Of a stretch of DNA of 64,000 bases, positions 34,181 through 43,417 are shown in pieces. The position numbers and the translations under genes are program-made. A model generated the notes under the pieces. It saw nothing but the letters and a program-made list of their open reading frames with translations. It was not told where the DNA came from and made no database searches. The first letter of the stretch is position 1, and each line of letters starts with the position of its first letter. Origin of the DNA: Paenibacillus pinihumi DSM 23905 = JCM 16419 (lineage in GTDB: Bacteria; Bacillota; Bacilli; Paenibacillales; Paenibacillaceae); contig NZ_KE383865.1 of the NCBI RefSeq assembly GCF_000422505.1, positions 158,726 to 222,725 of the forward strand, read 5' to 3'.

Positions 34181-37080
34181 TAAAAGCGGCGGATCGCCTC
34201 GTCTGGGCTGTGGACGGGAACTGGCTCAATAATGAAGGCCTGTGGATGAGCTACAAGGATGTTTCTGGCTCTGTACAGCGTCTGAAGCAGCTCATGTTTG
34301 CCTGGCATGAAGGCTCCTGGTACGGGGCAGAGATCGAAGAGAAGACCATACAGGGAGTGAACGGTCTGCTGGTGCCCCCGCTGCTGGCTATTGATTATCT
34401 GGCGATGCCTGCCCATGCAAAGTTAATGAAGGTTCAGTGGAGCAGCCGGATGGAGCTTTATATTGAAGCTGCATCACTGCTGCATCGGGCCCTTCTGGAG
34501 GGCTGGTATGCGCCGAATCCTGCGGGCTGGAACGGTCCAAGATGGATTTTGCATCTGCCACAGGAGGCTCAGGAAGCCTATGACCGCTGGCTGCAGGAGG
34601 CTGCTGCTGAGGGATTGAAACCGGGGCTGGCGGATGAATGGCTGAGCCTGGCCGCTGATGAAGCCATTGAGAGCAGCGGAGAAGCGCGCCTGGCTTGGTC
34701 ATATCTGTCTTCGAGGATGGGTAAAGGCACAGGCGACGGCATTACCCGGGATAAAGAGGATTGGTGGTCGCAAATCGGCTGGATGCAGGATAACACGCCC
34801 TTCCGAATCGTCCTGCAGCTGGCAGAGCCGCAGGAAGACAGGAGCTGGAGGCTTCATGTTTTGCTGCAAAGCCGGGAGGAAGATGCTCTTCCTGTTGTTG
34901 TAGTGTACAAGGACGGACATTGGCTGCCGGAGGCATCGGAAGGCTCGAGTCTGCCGGAGCATTGGGAGCCCGTTATGCAGGAGAAGCTGACCAAGGAGCT
35001 ACGCCGCTGGATGGATGCCTATCCGCCGCTTGCAGCTGAGACGGGGGATATGCTGAAGAAATTCCTTACTGACCAGGAAGCCTGGATGCTTCTGGAAGAA
35101 GGCAGCGTCAGACTGCTGGAGGCGGGGAGTTCGTTGCTGCTGCCTGCCTGGTGGGAGGCCGTGCGCACCCGGAAGCCGCGGTTGAAAGCGCAGATCAAGT
35201 CATCCGTTGGCTCTATGTCTGATCCTGTATTTGGACTGGATGCGATCGTCGATTTCGATTGGAAGCTGGCGGTAGGCAATTTGGACTTGTCCGAAGAAGA
35301 ATTCTTGAGGCTGGCTGATGAGAAGCGCAGGCTTGTGCAAATCCGCAGCGAGTGGGTTTATTTGAACCCGGACGATGTCGAGCAGATCCGCCGTTGGATG
35401 AAGACCAAGGGAGGGAAGAAGTTGCTCTCCCTCAGCGAAATGCTGGAGCTTCATCTTCGCGGCGGCTGGCCGGACCGCTACCTGGACGAGGAGTTGACCG
35501 GTGCAGGAATTGAGGCTGAGGTGGAGCTGAACGCTCACATGGAGCACTGGCTGGACCAGCTTCGCCACACAAGCGAGCTGCCGCTGGTTGATAAGCCTGC
35601 CGCCTTCCTCGGCGAGCTGAGGCCTTACCAGCTTCAAGGGCTGTCCTGGCTCGCTTTCCTGAGACGGTTCGGACTTGGAGGCTGCCTTGCAGATGATATG
35701 GGACTGGGCAAGACGATCCAGTTCACCGCATATATGCTGCATATTAAAGAACAGGCTGCAGTCAGATCAGCTGGGGCCTTGACAGGACCGTCACTGCTGA
35801 TATGTCCGACATCAGTCATCGGCAACTGGGAGAAGGAGCTGGAGCGCTTTGCCCCGACACTCAAGGTTGTTGTGCATTACGGGCCACGCAGATTGAAGGG
35901 GGAGGAATTCCGTGATGCGGTACAGGATGCGGATCTAATCATTACTTCATATGCGCTCGCTCCGCTTGATGAGGAGGAACTGGGCAGCATCAAATGGAAT
36001 GCACTGTGTCTGGACGAGGCGCAAAATATAAAAAATGTCTATACGAAGCAGGCGGGGGCGATCCGCCAGATTCCCGCGTATCACCGGATTGCCATGACAG
36101 GAACACCGATGGAAAATCGGCTTACCGAGCTGTGGTCCATTCATGACTTCATGAATCCCGGTTATCTCGGCACGCTGGCGGAATTCAGGCGCGAGGTCGT
36201 CCAGCCGATTGAGCGGACCAAGGATGAAGAGATGATCATCCGGCTCCAGCGCTGGGTGCAGCCGTTCATGCTGCGCCGTCTGAAGAAGGACCCGGCAATT
36301 GCACTTGCGCTCCCTGACAAGCATGAGGCCAAGACCTATATTTCGTTGACAGTCGAACAAGGGACATTGTATGAGAATACGGTCAGCGGCCTGCTGGAGA
36401 AACTGAACACGCTGACGCCAATGCAGCGGCGCGGATTGATCCTCGCAACTTTAACCAGGCTCAAGCAGCTATGCGATCACCCGTCACTATTGCTCAAAGA
36501 CCAGAAGGGCGGTGCAGCCAAATGGGAAGCGGAGCGCTCCAACAAAGTGACGAGACTGCTGGAGATGGTGGAGGAAATCGCGGCGAAGCAGGAACGCTGC
36601 CTGATCTTTACCCAGTTTGTTGATATGGGCAACATGCTGCAAACCGAGCTTGAAAAGCTGATTGGATTGCCGGTGCCATTCCTGCACGGCGGCGTCTCCA
36701 AGGCGGAGCGCGATGCCATGATTGCAGATTACCAGAACCCTGAGCAGGAGCGGTGCGCGTTTATCTTGTCCTTGAAGGCAGGCGGTACGGGACTTAACCT
36801 GACCGCAGCGAATCATGTCTTCCACTTTGACCGGTGGTGGAATCCCGCAGTGGAGAATCAGGCGACGGACCGCGCCTTCCGGATCGGACAGCAGAAGGAG
36901 GTTCAGGTGCACAAGTTCGTGACGCTCGGTACGCTGGAGGAAAAAATCGATGATATGATCTCGCGCAAGCAAGCAATGAATGAACAGGTTGTCAGCAGTT
37001 CTGAGAGCTGGATCACGGAACTGTCTCATGAAGAACTGACCGAGCTGTTTACGTTGCGTAAAACATGGCTGAGCGGGTAA
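34177..37080 (+). CDS. SNF2-family DNA-dependent ATPase
   Basis: 967 aa from ATG 34177 (AAGG 7 nt upstream, overlapping the SWIM gene stop). N-terminal half (about 1-470) is the SNF2-associated region of bacterial members; the motor begins near 480 (FLGELRPYQLQGLSWLAFL), with Walker A in DDMGLGKT near 505-512, DEAQ near 611, TGTPMENR near 640, and motif VI QATDRAFRIGQ near 895. Swi2/Snf2 ATPases translocate on duplex DNA and strip proteins. No nuclease or methylase domain is attached. Operon with the SWIM gene and a small disordered protein. Confidence 0.9.
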   Translation: MIKAADRLVWAVDGNWLNNEGLWMSYKDVSGSVQRLKQLMFAWHEGSWYGAEIEEKTIQGVNGLLVPPLLAIDYLAMPAHAKLMKVQWSSRMELYIEAASLLHRALLEGWYAPNPAGWNGPRWILHLPQEAQEAYDRWLQEAAAEGLKPGLADEWLSLAADEAIESSGEARLAWSYLSSRMGKGTGDGITRDKEDWWSQIGWMQDNTPFRIVLQLAEPQEDRSWRLHVLLQSREEDALPVVVVYKDGHWLPEASEGSSLPEHWEPVMQEKLTKELRRWMDAYPPLAAETGDMLKKFLTDQEAWMLLEEGSVRLLEAGSSLLLPAWWEAVRTRKPRLKAQIKSSVGSMSDPVFGLDAIVDFDWKLAVGNLDLSEEEFLRLADEKRRLVQIRSEWVYLNPDDVEQIRRWMKTKGGKKLLSLSEMLELHLRGGWPDRYLDEELTGAGIEAEVELNAHMEHWLDQLRHTSELPLVDKPAAFLGELRPYQLQGLSWLAFLRRFGLGGCLADDMGLGKTIQFTAYMLHIKEQAAVRSAGALTGPSLLICPTSVIGNWEKELERFAPTLKVVVHYGPRRLKGEEFRDAVQDADLIITSYALAPLDEEELGSIKWNALCLDEAQNIKNVYTKQAGAIRQIPAYHRIAMTGTPMENRLTELWSIHDFMNPGYLGTLAEFRREVVQPIERTKDEEMIIRLQRWVQPFMLRRLKKDPAIALALPDKHEAKTYISLTVEQGTLYENTVSGLLEKLNTLTPMQRRGLILATLTRLKQLCDHPSLLLKDQKGGAAKWEAERSNKVTRLLEMVEEIAAKQERCLIFTQFVDMGNMLQTELEKLIGLPVPFLHGGVSKAERDAMIADYQNPEQERCAFILSLKAGGTGLNLTAANHVFHFDRWWNPAVENQATDRAFRIGQQKEVQVHKFVTLGTLEEKIDDMISRKQAMNEQVVSSSESWITELSHEELTELFTLRKTWLSG

Positions 37081-37120
37081 AGGGAAGTTAAGATAAGTGA
37101 ACAGATAAAGGGGTGGGGCT

Positions 37121-37393
37121 ATGAGCGGAAAACGCGAGCAAATCGCCGGCAGGGGGCAACAGGTGACGGCAGACGACAGGCCGGCTGGGATGACCCGTCC
37201 GGAGAGCGGTAGCGGGGCCGGCAGGGAAGACGGCGGGCATGGAGTGCACGGGAACCTCCCGGCTCCTCTGTCCGCTGCTCCACAGCCGTCTGCGCCGCTG
37301 CCAGCCCAATCGCTGACCGGGGCAGATCCGCAATGGCAGGAACTTTACGCGGCCATTCGCAAGGCGGTGCTGGAGCTTCGCTCCGGGTCTTAA
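37121..37393 (+). CDS. Small Gly/Pro-rich hypothetical protein after the helicase
   Basis: 90 aa, not recognised. AAAGGGGTGGGGCT precedes the ATG and the gene lies 40 nt after the helicase. Residues 1-65 are Gly/Ala/Pro/Ser-rich and probably disordered; only the last 23 or so (DPQWQELYAAIRKAVLELRS) look like a helix. It could be a short peptide partner of the SNF2-SWIM module. The chance that it is not translated is real. Confidence 0.45.
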   Translation: MSGKREQIAGRGQQVTADDRPAGMTRPESGSGAGREDGGHGVHGNLPAPLSAAPQPSAPLPAQSLTGADPQWQELYAAIRKAVLELRSGS

Positions 37394-37407
37394 GCGACCG
37401 CGGCTAA

Positions 37408-38028
37408 TCAGGATTCCGACAGCTCATCCAGTGTCTTGCCAAGGCCAGGAGCGAGGTACGTAAGGAACCATTCCACCTCAGGCATTTCCAGCTTGGCAAG
37501 GGCATGCTCGGTCTGGCCCTTGGCGACAGCAAATTCACGGTTGCCGGAGGACAGCTCAGATACACATTTCAAATAAGCGTCGAGCAGATCGGCAGCTTTC
37601 AGATATTTTCTCAGTTCCAGAGCGGCAGGATCAACCGTTGATTCTGCCGTTTTGTCATGTCCTTGAGCCCCGATAAGCGGCTCGTAGGCTTCACGGAGCG
37701 GCTCGGGCACCATGCCAAGCAGGCGGTCTGCGGCAAGTGCTTCCAACTCGCGGAAGCTGGCGAGCATCTTCGGGTTGTGATGCTTGACTGGTGTTGGGAT
37801 ATCTCCGGTGAACACCTCAGCTGCATCGTGGAACAGTGCCATCGCGGCTGCACGGTCACTGTTCAGCTCGCGCCCGAACAATCGGTTGCCGATTTCACAC
37901 AGCATATGGACGAGCAGCGCGACATGATAGGAATGCTCGGCGACAGTTTCTTTGGTCGTGTTGCGCATCAGGCTCCAGCGTTTAATATAGCGAAGACGGT
38001 ACAAATAAGCGAAAAAATGGCTTTCCAT
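37408..38028 (-). CDS. yfbR: YfbR-like HD-domain 5'-deoxynucleotidase
   Basis: 206 aa. HD superfamily metal site: ETVAEHSYHVALL near 27-39, MALFHDAAEVFTGDIPTPVK near 63-82 with the HD pair, then the late helices. The YIKRWSLMRNT start and GDIPTPVK motif identify YfbR. It removes phosphate from deoxynucleoside 5'-monophosphates, a clean-up or salvage activity. Convergent with the helicase operon and divergent from the fumarase gene. Confidence 0.9.
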   Translation of the reverse strand: MESHFFAYLYRLRYIKRWSLMRNTTKETVAEHSYHVALLVHMLCEIGNRLFGRELNSDRAAAMALFHDAAEVFTGDIPTPVKHHNPKMLASFRELEALAADRLLGMVPEPLREAYEPLIGAQGHDKTAESTVDPAALELRKYLKAADLLDAYLKCVSELSSGNREFAVAKGQTEHALAKLEMPEVEWFLTYLAPGLGKTLDELSES

Positions 38029-38093
38029 TTTAGAAAAACTCCCTGCTTGTAAACTTTTAGCCCGTCATGCTCAAAAAGGGCTAACTATGCTAT

Positions 38094-38099
38094 TATAAT
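38094..38099 (+). promoter_or_regulatory. Likely -10 element of the fumarase gene
   Basis: A perfect TATAAT lies 45 nt before the fumarase start. The region 17 nt further up (TCAAAA) is a poor -35, so activity may need an activator or an extended interaction. Confidence 0.5.
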
Positions 38100-38143
38100 A
38101 TTAAAGCTGAAATGCGACCAGAGAGAGGAGCAACGAGGACGAT

Positions 38144-39691
38144 ATGAACCGTTTTGAAGACAGTGTCTATCAACTAATAGTAGAAACCTCAACGAACCTG
38201 CCGGGGGATGTCCGCCAGGCTATTAAGGCTGCTCAGGAGGCTGAGGACAGCGCCACCCGTGCAGGCCTTTCCTTATCTACCATCGCTACAAATATTGAAA
38301 TGGCTGAAAATAAAGTATCTCCAATCTGCCAGGATACGGGTATGCCTACCTTTGTCGTGCATACGCCGGTTGGAGCCAACCAGCTCATTATGAAGGAACA
38401 GATACGCACCGCGATCGCCAAAGCAACGAAAGACGGCAAGTTGCGCACCAACTCCGTCGACTCTCTGACGGGGGGCAATACCGGTGACAATCTCGGGCCT
38501 GGTACGCCGGTCATTCACTTTGAACAATGGGACAAGGACGATATTGATGTCCGTCTGATTCTCAAGGGCGGCGGCTGCGAGAACAAAAATATCCAGTACA
38601 GCCTGCCGGCCGAGCTTGAAGGGCTGGGCAAGGCAGGCCGCGATCTTGACGGCATCCGCAAATGCGTCATGCATGCAGTGTATCAGGCACAGGGTCAAGG
38701 CTGCAGCGCCGGATTCATCGGTGTCGGCATCGGCGGCGACCGGACAACCGGCTACGAGCTGGCGAAGCAGCAGTTGTTCCGCCGCGTGGATGATACGAAT
38801 CCGATTCCGGAATTGCAGCAGCTTGAGGAATACGTGCTGGAGAATGCCAACAAGCTCGGGATCGGCACGATGGGCTTTGGCGGACAAGTCACCTTGCTTG
38901 GCTGTAAGGCTGGTGTCATGAACCGCTTGCCTGCAAGTTTCTTCGTCTCCGTTGCGTATAACTGCTGGGCATACCGCCGCCAGGGCGTGCTGATCAGTGT
39001 CGAGACAGGCGAAATCAAGGAATGGCTGTACCCGGAAGGCCAGGAAGTGAAGATGAAGTCTGATCTGGCCAGCAGCGCGGAGGAAGCGGCTGCGGCTGGA
39101 GGCACAGAACGCAGGGAGGTCGTGCTGAACACACCGCTCACGGAGGAACAGATGCGCAGCTTGCGGGTTGGTGATATCGTCATCATCAACGGCGAGATGC
39201 ATACTGGCCGTGATGCCCTTCACAAGCATTTGATTGATCACGATTCTCCGATTGATCTGAACGGCTCGGTTATTTACCATTGTGGTCCGGTTATGCTCAA
39301 AGACGGCGAGCAGTGGCAGGTCAAGGCAGCGGGTCCTACGACCAGCATCCGCGAGGAGCCGTATCAGGGCGACATTATCAAGAAGTTTGGCATCCGTGCT
39401 GTCATCGGAAAAGGCGGCATGGGCGCGAAGACGCTCGCGGCGCTTCAGGAGCATGGAGCGGTCTATCTGAATGCGATCGGCGGAGCGGCACAATATTATG
39501 CCGAATGCTTCAAGAACGTGAATGGTGTAGACTTTATGGAATTTGGCATTCCGGAAGCCATGTGGCATCTCCAGACTGAGGGCTTTGCTGCAATTGTCAC
39601 CATGGATGCCCACGGCAACAGCCTTCACGCTGATGTGGAGCAGAATTCGCTTGAGAAACTGTCCCAGTTCAAGGAGCCTGTATTTAAATAA
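38144..39691 (+). CDS. fumA: Class I fumarate hydratase
   Basis: 515 aa, the single-chain form that fuses the alpha and beta parts of [4Fe-4S] fumarases. Iron-sulfur cysteines visible: Cys in SPICQDTGMPTF near 64, in GGGCENKN near 148, and in LLGCKAGV near 255. The beta part carries INGEMHTGRDALHKHL near 350 and GKGGMGAKTL near 427. It interconverts fumarate and malate. Bacillus has the class II enzyme instead, so the oxygen-labile class I form is notable. AGAGAGGAG before the ATG; the transporter gene follows in 15 nt. Confidence 0.93.
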   Translation: MNRFEDSVYQLIVETSTNLPGDVRQAIKAAQEAEDSATRAGLSLSTIATNIEMAENKVSPICQDTGMPTFVVHTPVGANQLIMKEQIRTAIAKATKDGKLRTNSVDSLTGGNTGDNLGPGTPVIHFEQWDKDDIDVRLILKGGGCENKNIQYSLPAELEGLGKAGRDLDGIRKCVMHAVYQAQGQGCSAGFIGVGIGGDRTTGYELAKQQLFRRVDDTNPIPELQQLEEYVLENANKLGIGTMGFGGQVTLLGCKAGVMNRLPASFFVSVAYNCWAYRRQGVLISVETGEIKEWLYPEGQEVKMKSDLASSAEEAAAAGGTERREVVLNTPLTEEQMRSLRVGDIVIINGEMHTGRDALHKHLIDHDSPIDLNGSVIYHCGPVMLKDGEQWQVKAAGPTTSIREEPYQGDIIKKFGIRAVIGKGGMGAKTLAALQEHGAVYLNAIGGAAQYYAECFKNVNGVDFMEFGIPEAMWHLQTEGFAAIVTMDAHGNSLHADVEQNSLEKLSQFKEPVFK

Positions 39692-39706
39692 AAAGAGGGA
39701 TGACTT

Positions 39707-40696
39707 ACGCGATCTTTTGGACTTGCCTTCAACCATTATTTTGAACGCTGGATGTTTTTAATAATCCCCGGATCATTGATTCTGGGATTTCTTTTTGCGG
39801 ATGCACTTGCTCCGTATGTGAAATGGGTTCCTTACCTGTTTGCCTTCGTCACGCTGACGATGGCTCTGGGTTGCGGACTGGCGCAAATCAAGCTCGTGAT
39901 TATGCGCCCGCTGCCTGTACTGTGGGCGATGCTGATTGCCCATCTGCTGCTTCCGCTGCTGGCATATGGAATTGGAGCGGCGCTGTTCGGCGCCCACTCC
40001 CCATATACAGTTGGATTTGTGTTGTTCACGCTCATTCCATTCGGCGTATCCTCGGTCATCTGGGTCGGGCTCTCGGGCGGCAGTGTGCCGCTCATGCTCT
40101 GTCTGGTTGTATTGGACTCAGCGCTCAGCCCGGTCTTGGTGCCTGCCGGCATCCATGCCATCTTCGGGCAGGGGGTTGAAGTGAATACTGCCAAAATCAT
40201 GCTTGATCTGCTGATTATTGTTGTGCTGCCAACCATAATCGGCGTTGCACTTCATCAATTTAGCAAAGGCCGGATCAATCCTGCAGTCAAGCCATATACG
40301 GCGCCGGTTGCCAAGCTGTGCTTTGTAGCAGTCGTCATGCTCAATTCCGTTGCGATTGCCCCCTTTGTGCTTCAGCTCGGCGGAGATATGCTCAAGCTCG
40401 TTCCTGTTGTAATTGGTCTTGTGCTGCTTTGCTACGCTGCCGGTTACGCCGGATCGCTCGGTTTTGGCAGCAGGGAGCTGACTGCAACGCTGTCTTATGC
40501 AACGGGCATGCGCAATATTTCACTCGGCATTGTACTGGCTATGGGCTATTTCAGTCCGCTGACGGCGGTCCCGGTTGTGCTGTCCATTCTTATTCAGCAG
40601 CCGGCTGCTACATTATTTCATTACATTTTGAACAAGCTGAATAAAAGGCGTCATCTATACCATACTCAGGTCAGAAGAGAGGATGTATCTTCTTGA
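39707..40696 (+). CDS. Bile acid:sodium symporter (BASS) family transporter, non-ATG start
   Basis: 329 aa if begun at ACG 39707; the first usual start, ATG 39752 (314 aa), has no ribosome site and would cut off the LAFNHYFERWMFLIIPGSLILG segment, in which the first membrane helix begins. The frame is open back to a TGA at 39701, and AAAGAGGG ends 7 nt before ACG, just where ATG would be expected. About nine membrane segments, with GVSSVIWVGLSGGSVPL near 105 and SYATGMRNISLGIVLA near 270, the sodium-site regions of BASS carriers. The substrate may be an organic acid, suggested by the fumarase next to it. Ends overlapping phoR by 4 nt. Confidence 0.8.
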   Translation, partial: TRSFGLAFNHYFERWMFLIIPGSLILGFLFADALAPYVKWVPYLFAFVTLTMALGCGLAQIKLVIMRPLPVLWAMLIAHLLLPLLAYGIGAALFGAHSPYTVGFVLFTLIPFGVSSVIWVGLSGGSVPLMLCLVVLDSALSPVLVPAGIHAIFGQGVEVNTAKIMLDLLIIVVLPTIIGVALHQFSKGRINPAVKPYTAPVAKLCFVAVVMLNSVAIAPFVLQLGGDMLKLVPVVIGLVLLCYAAGYAGSLGFGSRELTATLSYATGMRNISLGIVLAMGYFSPLTAVPVVLSILIQQPAATLFHYILNKLNKRRHLYHTQVRREDVSS

Positions 40697-42504
40697 ACAG
40701 CTTTCGCTTTCGTTTAACAACAATGATGATCGTGCTCATCGGACTATCCGTACTGGCCTCCGGCTTGTTCATCGGAAAAACCTACAAGGAAAATTATCTT
40801 GATAATTTGCAGCAGAGCATGGTGCGTGAAATGAAGGTTGTGCTGTCGAAGACGGATTGGCCGAGCGGATCGCTGGAAGAGCAATACGCTTATTTCACGA
40901 ATGAAGCGCAGCGCTTTAAGAAAGTGACCGGCGAGCGCATTACGTTCATATTGGGGGACGGAACAGTTGTCGGGGATTCGGATCACGACCCGAAGTCGAT
41001 GGAGAACCACCTGGATCGCAATGAAATCCGGATGGCCCGGGAAACGGGAGAGGGACGGGATATTAGGCTTAGTGAAACGACCAAGAGCAATTTTATGTAT
41101 GTTGCGATCCCCGTTGATCCGGCATCCCTTTCATCCTCTCCGATGCTCCGTCTGGCAATGAACCTGGGCGAGGTCGAAGCCAGCATCAGCAAGATGTGGA
41201 TGGTGCTTCTTCTGGGACTGCTGGTGCTGTTCATTATCGCGGCCCTGCTATGCTACCGGATCGCCAAAGGGTTGACGAGGCCGCTGGAACAAATATCCGA
41301 GGTCGCCAAGCAGATTAAAAATCATCAGTATGAAGCACGCGTAACCGGTCCTGACAAGGGTGAAATCGGGGAGTTGGGGCAGTCCATCAATGCAATGGCA
41401 GCGAGTCTCCAGGAGCAGATGCGCCAGATCAGGCAAAATGAAACCCAACTGGAGAGCGTGCTCGAAAATATGATCAACGGCATTGTCATGATTGACCGTG
41501 ACGGTAAAATTGTGCTGATGAACCAGCGGGCGGAAGAGGTGCTCGGCTTCTCGGCCAAGGAATTCGAAGGTCGCCACTATACGGAAGCCAAGCAGCAATA
41601 CGAGCTGGCCCAGATGATCCAGGAAGGATTGGAGCTGCGGGAGCACTTGAAGGAGGAACTGACTTTCTACTTCCCGGTTGAGCGGCTCCTGGAACTGCAT
41701 TTGGTGCCTGTATTCCATGCCGGAGATGAGTTCGGCGGGGCGCTGCTGGTCGTGCAGGATGTATCCGCCATTCGCAGACTCGAGCGTATGCGCAGTGAGT
41801 TTGTGGCGAATGTATCCCATGAGCTGAAGACGCCGGTCGCTGCAGTCAAGGGGTTTGCGGAGACGCTGCTGGGCGGTGCCGTGAACGACCCGGAAATTGC
41901 CCGCTCTTTCCTGCAGATCATATTTGATGAGAGCGAACGGTTAAACCGGCTGATTGGTGATTTGCTGGAGCTGTCCAAGGTGGAATCGAGAAGAGTGCCG
42001 CTGCACTTCTCTCCGATCGAGATGTCCGGCTTTATTGCCAAAACGATCGAAGTGATCTCGGCGGAGGCAGCCAAGAAGCGTATTATTCTTGATATGCGGG
42101 TGGAGGAAGGCATCTATGTGGAAGCGGACGAGGATCGTCTCCTTCAAATACTGATGAACCTGCTGTCCAATGGCATCAATTACACGCCTGAGGGCGGCAA
42201 GGTGTCCGTCAGTGTGGAGCCGTTGTACAAGAAGCAGGGCGGCCGTCTCAAGCAGGAAGGAGATTATGAGCATATCCGCATCCGGATTACAGATACTGGA
42301 ATCGGGATACCGAAAAAGGATCTCCCGCGCATTTTCGAGCGGTTCTATCGTGTCGACAAGGCCCGCTCCCGCAGTTCAGGCGGCACGGGGCTTGGATTAT
42401 CCATCGTCAAGCACCTTGTAGAGCTTCATAAAGGTACCATAACGGTGGAAAGCACAGTTGGCGTCGGCTCTACCTTTACAATTGAGCTGCCGGTGCTGCA
42501 GTAG
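40693..42504 (+). CDS. phoR: Phosphate sensor histidine kinase PhoR
   Basis: 603 aa, TTG start overlapping the upstream stop. Membrane segment at about 9-28, extracytoplasmic loop, second segment at about 170-190, HAMP near 192-245, PAS near 255-350, HisKA with SHELKTPVAAVKGFAE near 375-390, HATPase with NLLSNGINYTPEGG near 488 and GTGLGLSIVKHL near 564. PhoR phosphorylates PhoP when phosphate is scarce. Here it precedes phoP, the reverse of the usual phoP-phoR order, with a Pho box in the gap. It is coupled to the BASS gene. Confidence 0.85.
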   Translation: MNSFRFRLTTMMIVLIGLSVLASGLFIGKTYKENYLDNLQQSMVREMKVVLSKTDWPSGSLEEQYAYFTNEAQRFKKVTGERITFILGDGTVVGDSDHDPKSMENHLDRNEIRMARETGEGRDIRLSETTKSNFMYVAIPVDPASLSSSPMLRLAMNLGEVEASISKMWMVLLLGLLVLFIIAALLCYRIAKGLTRPLEQISEVAKQIKNHQYEARVTGPDKGEIGELGQSINAMAASLQEQMRQIRQNETQLESVLENMINGIVMIDRDGKIVLMNQRAEEVLGFSAKEFEGRHYTEAKQQYELAQMIQEGLELREHLKEELTFYFPVERLLELHLVPVFHAGDEFGGALLVVQDVSAIRRLERMRSEFVANVSHELKTPVAAVKGFAETLLGGAVNDPEIARSFLQIIFDESERLNRLIGDLLELSKVESRRVPLHFSPIEMSGFIAKTIEVISAEAAKKRIILDMRVEEGIYVEADEDRLLQILMNLLSNGINYTPEGGKVSVSVEPLYKKQGGRLKQEGDYEHIRIRITDTGIGIPKKDLPRIFERFYRVDKARSRSSGGTGLGLSIVKHLVELHKGTITVESTVGVGSTFTIELPVLQ

Positions 42505-42505
42505 A

Positions 42506-42543
42506 TTTACAAGGCCTTTACATTGCGTTTACATTCGTTTAAT
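42506..42543 (+). promoter_or_regulatory. Pho box upstream of phoP
   Basis: TTTACA occurs at 42506-42511, 42517-42522 and 42528-42533, an exact 11-bp period (5-nt gaps), and a fourth weaker copy TTTAAT ends at 42543. This is the PhoP~P binding pattern. The likely -10 lies near 42560 and the gene starts at 42638, so PhoP should control its own transcription from inside the operon. Confidence 0.8.
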
Positions 42544-42637
42544 CTAATTTTTATAAATGTATTGTAAACTGTGAGTAATGATCCTGTCCGCATGGCGGTA
42601 TTCATTACGATTCAAGTCGTATAAGCTGGAGGTTAAC

Positions 42638-43357
42638 ATGTCGCAAAAGGTGCTTGTAATTGAAGATGAACCGACCCTTGCCCGGCTGCTTTCTTATAAC
42701 CTGATGCAGGAAGGATATGAAACGACTGTCGTGGATCATGGAGCAGAAGGTCTGCAAACTGCGCTGCAAGGAAGCTTTGACCTGATTATTCTTGATATTA
42801 TGCTCCCTGGGATGAATGGCTTTGAGGTGCTGACAAAGCTGCGTCAGAACCGCATCGCAACGCCGGTCGTTATTCTGACTGCACGCAATGCCGAGGAAGA
42901 GGTTGTTCAAGGATTAAAGCATGGCGCGGATGATTATATTACAAAACCGTTTGGAGTAGCCGAGCTTCTTGCCCGGGTATCCGCGGTGCTCCGCCGTTCC
43001 CAGAACGAGGAAGCCCGCGGCAAGGAACAGACGGAGAAAGTTATTACAGCAGGCGTGTTGTCCATCTATCCGGAAAAGTACGAGGTTGTACTTGACGGAG
43101 AAGTGGTGCCGTTGCGTCCGAAGGAATTTGAAGTACTGCTATACCTGGTCCAGCGCCCGGGCATGGTTGTCACTCGTGACGATCTGATGAATGTGGTGTG
43201 GGGCTTCGACTATATCGGCGGACAGCGTACAGTGGATGTGCATGTCAGTTCCCTGCGCAAGAAGCTGGAGCTGGGGCAGCAATCCGTTCAGATTGAATCT
43301 ATCCGAGGTGTCGGCTATAAGCTGGTCATGCCCAAAAAGCTCGTCTCTCCTTTGTAG
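42638..43357 (+). CDS. phoP: Phosphate response regulator PhoP
   Basis: 239 aa from ATG 42638, with GGAGG 7 nt upstream. Receiver domain: acidic pocket near VIEDE 8-12, phosphoacceptor Asp in LIILDIMLPGMNG near 53, VILTARNAEE with the Thr switch, and ITKPFGVAE Lys near 104. OmpR-type winged helix from about 135 (LRPKEFEVLLYLVQRPG, RTVDVHVSSLRKKLE, RGVGYKL). It should drive the pst operon 9 kb downstream. The gene's last codons run into the following terminator. Confidence 0.9.
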   Translation: MSQKVLVIEDEPTLARLLSYNLMQEGYETTVVDHGAEGLQTALQGSFDLIILDIMLPGMNGFEVLTKLRQNRIATPVVILTARNAEEEVVQGLKHGADDYITKPFGVAELLARVSAVLRRSQNEEARGKEQTEKVITAGVLSIYPEKYEVVLDGEVVPLRPKEFEVLLYLVQRPGMVVTRDDLMNVVWGFDYIGGQRTVDVHVSSLRKKLELGQQSVQIESIRGVGYKLVMPKKLVSPL

Positions 43358-43378
43358 GAGGACGAGCTTTTTTTCTTT
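43334..43378 (+). terminator. Rho-independent terminator of phoP
   Basis: AAAAGCTCGTC and GACGAGCTTTT form a long stem (with an inner CTCC/GGAG), followed by a T-rich TTTTTTCTTTT. Its 5' arm overlaps the end of the phoP reading frame. Confidence 0.85.
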
Positions 43379-43417
43379 TACAATGCGGATACTTGGCGCC
43401 GGGCAAGTATGGGTTGC

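Noticed and set aside
38273-39736. 487-aa minus-strand frame opposite fumarase
   Set aside because: Long antisense shadow in GC-balanced coding DNA; the plus strand has full fumarase motifs.
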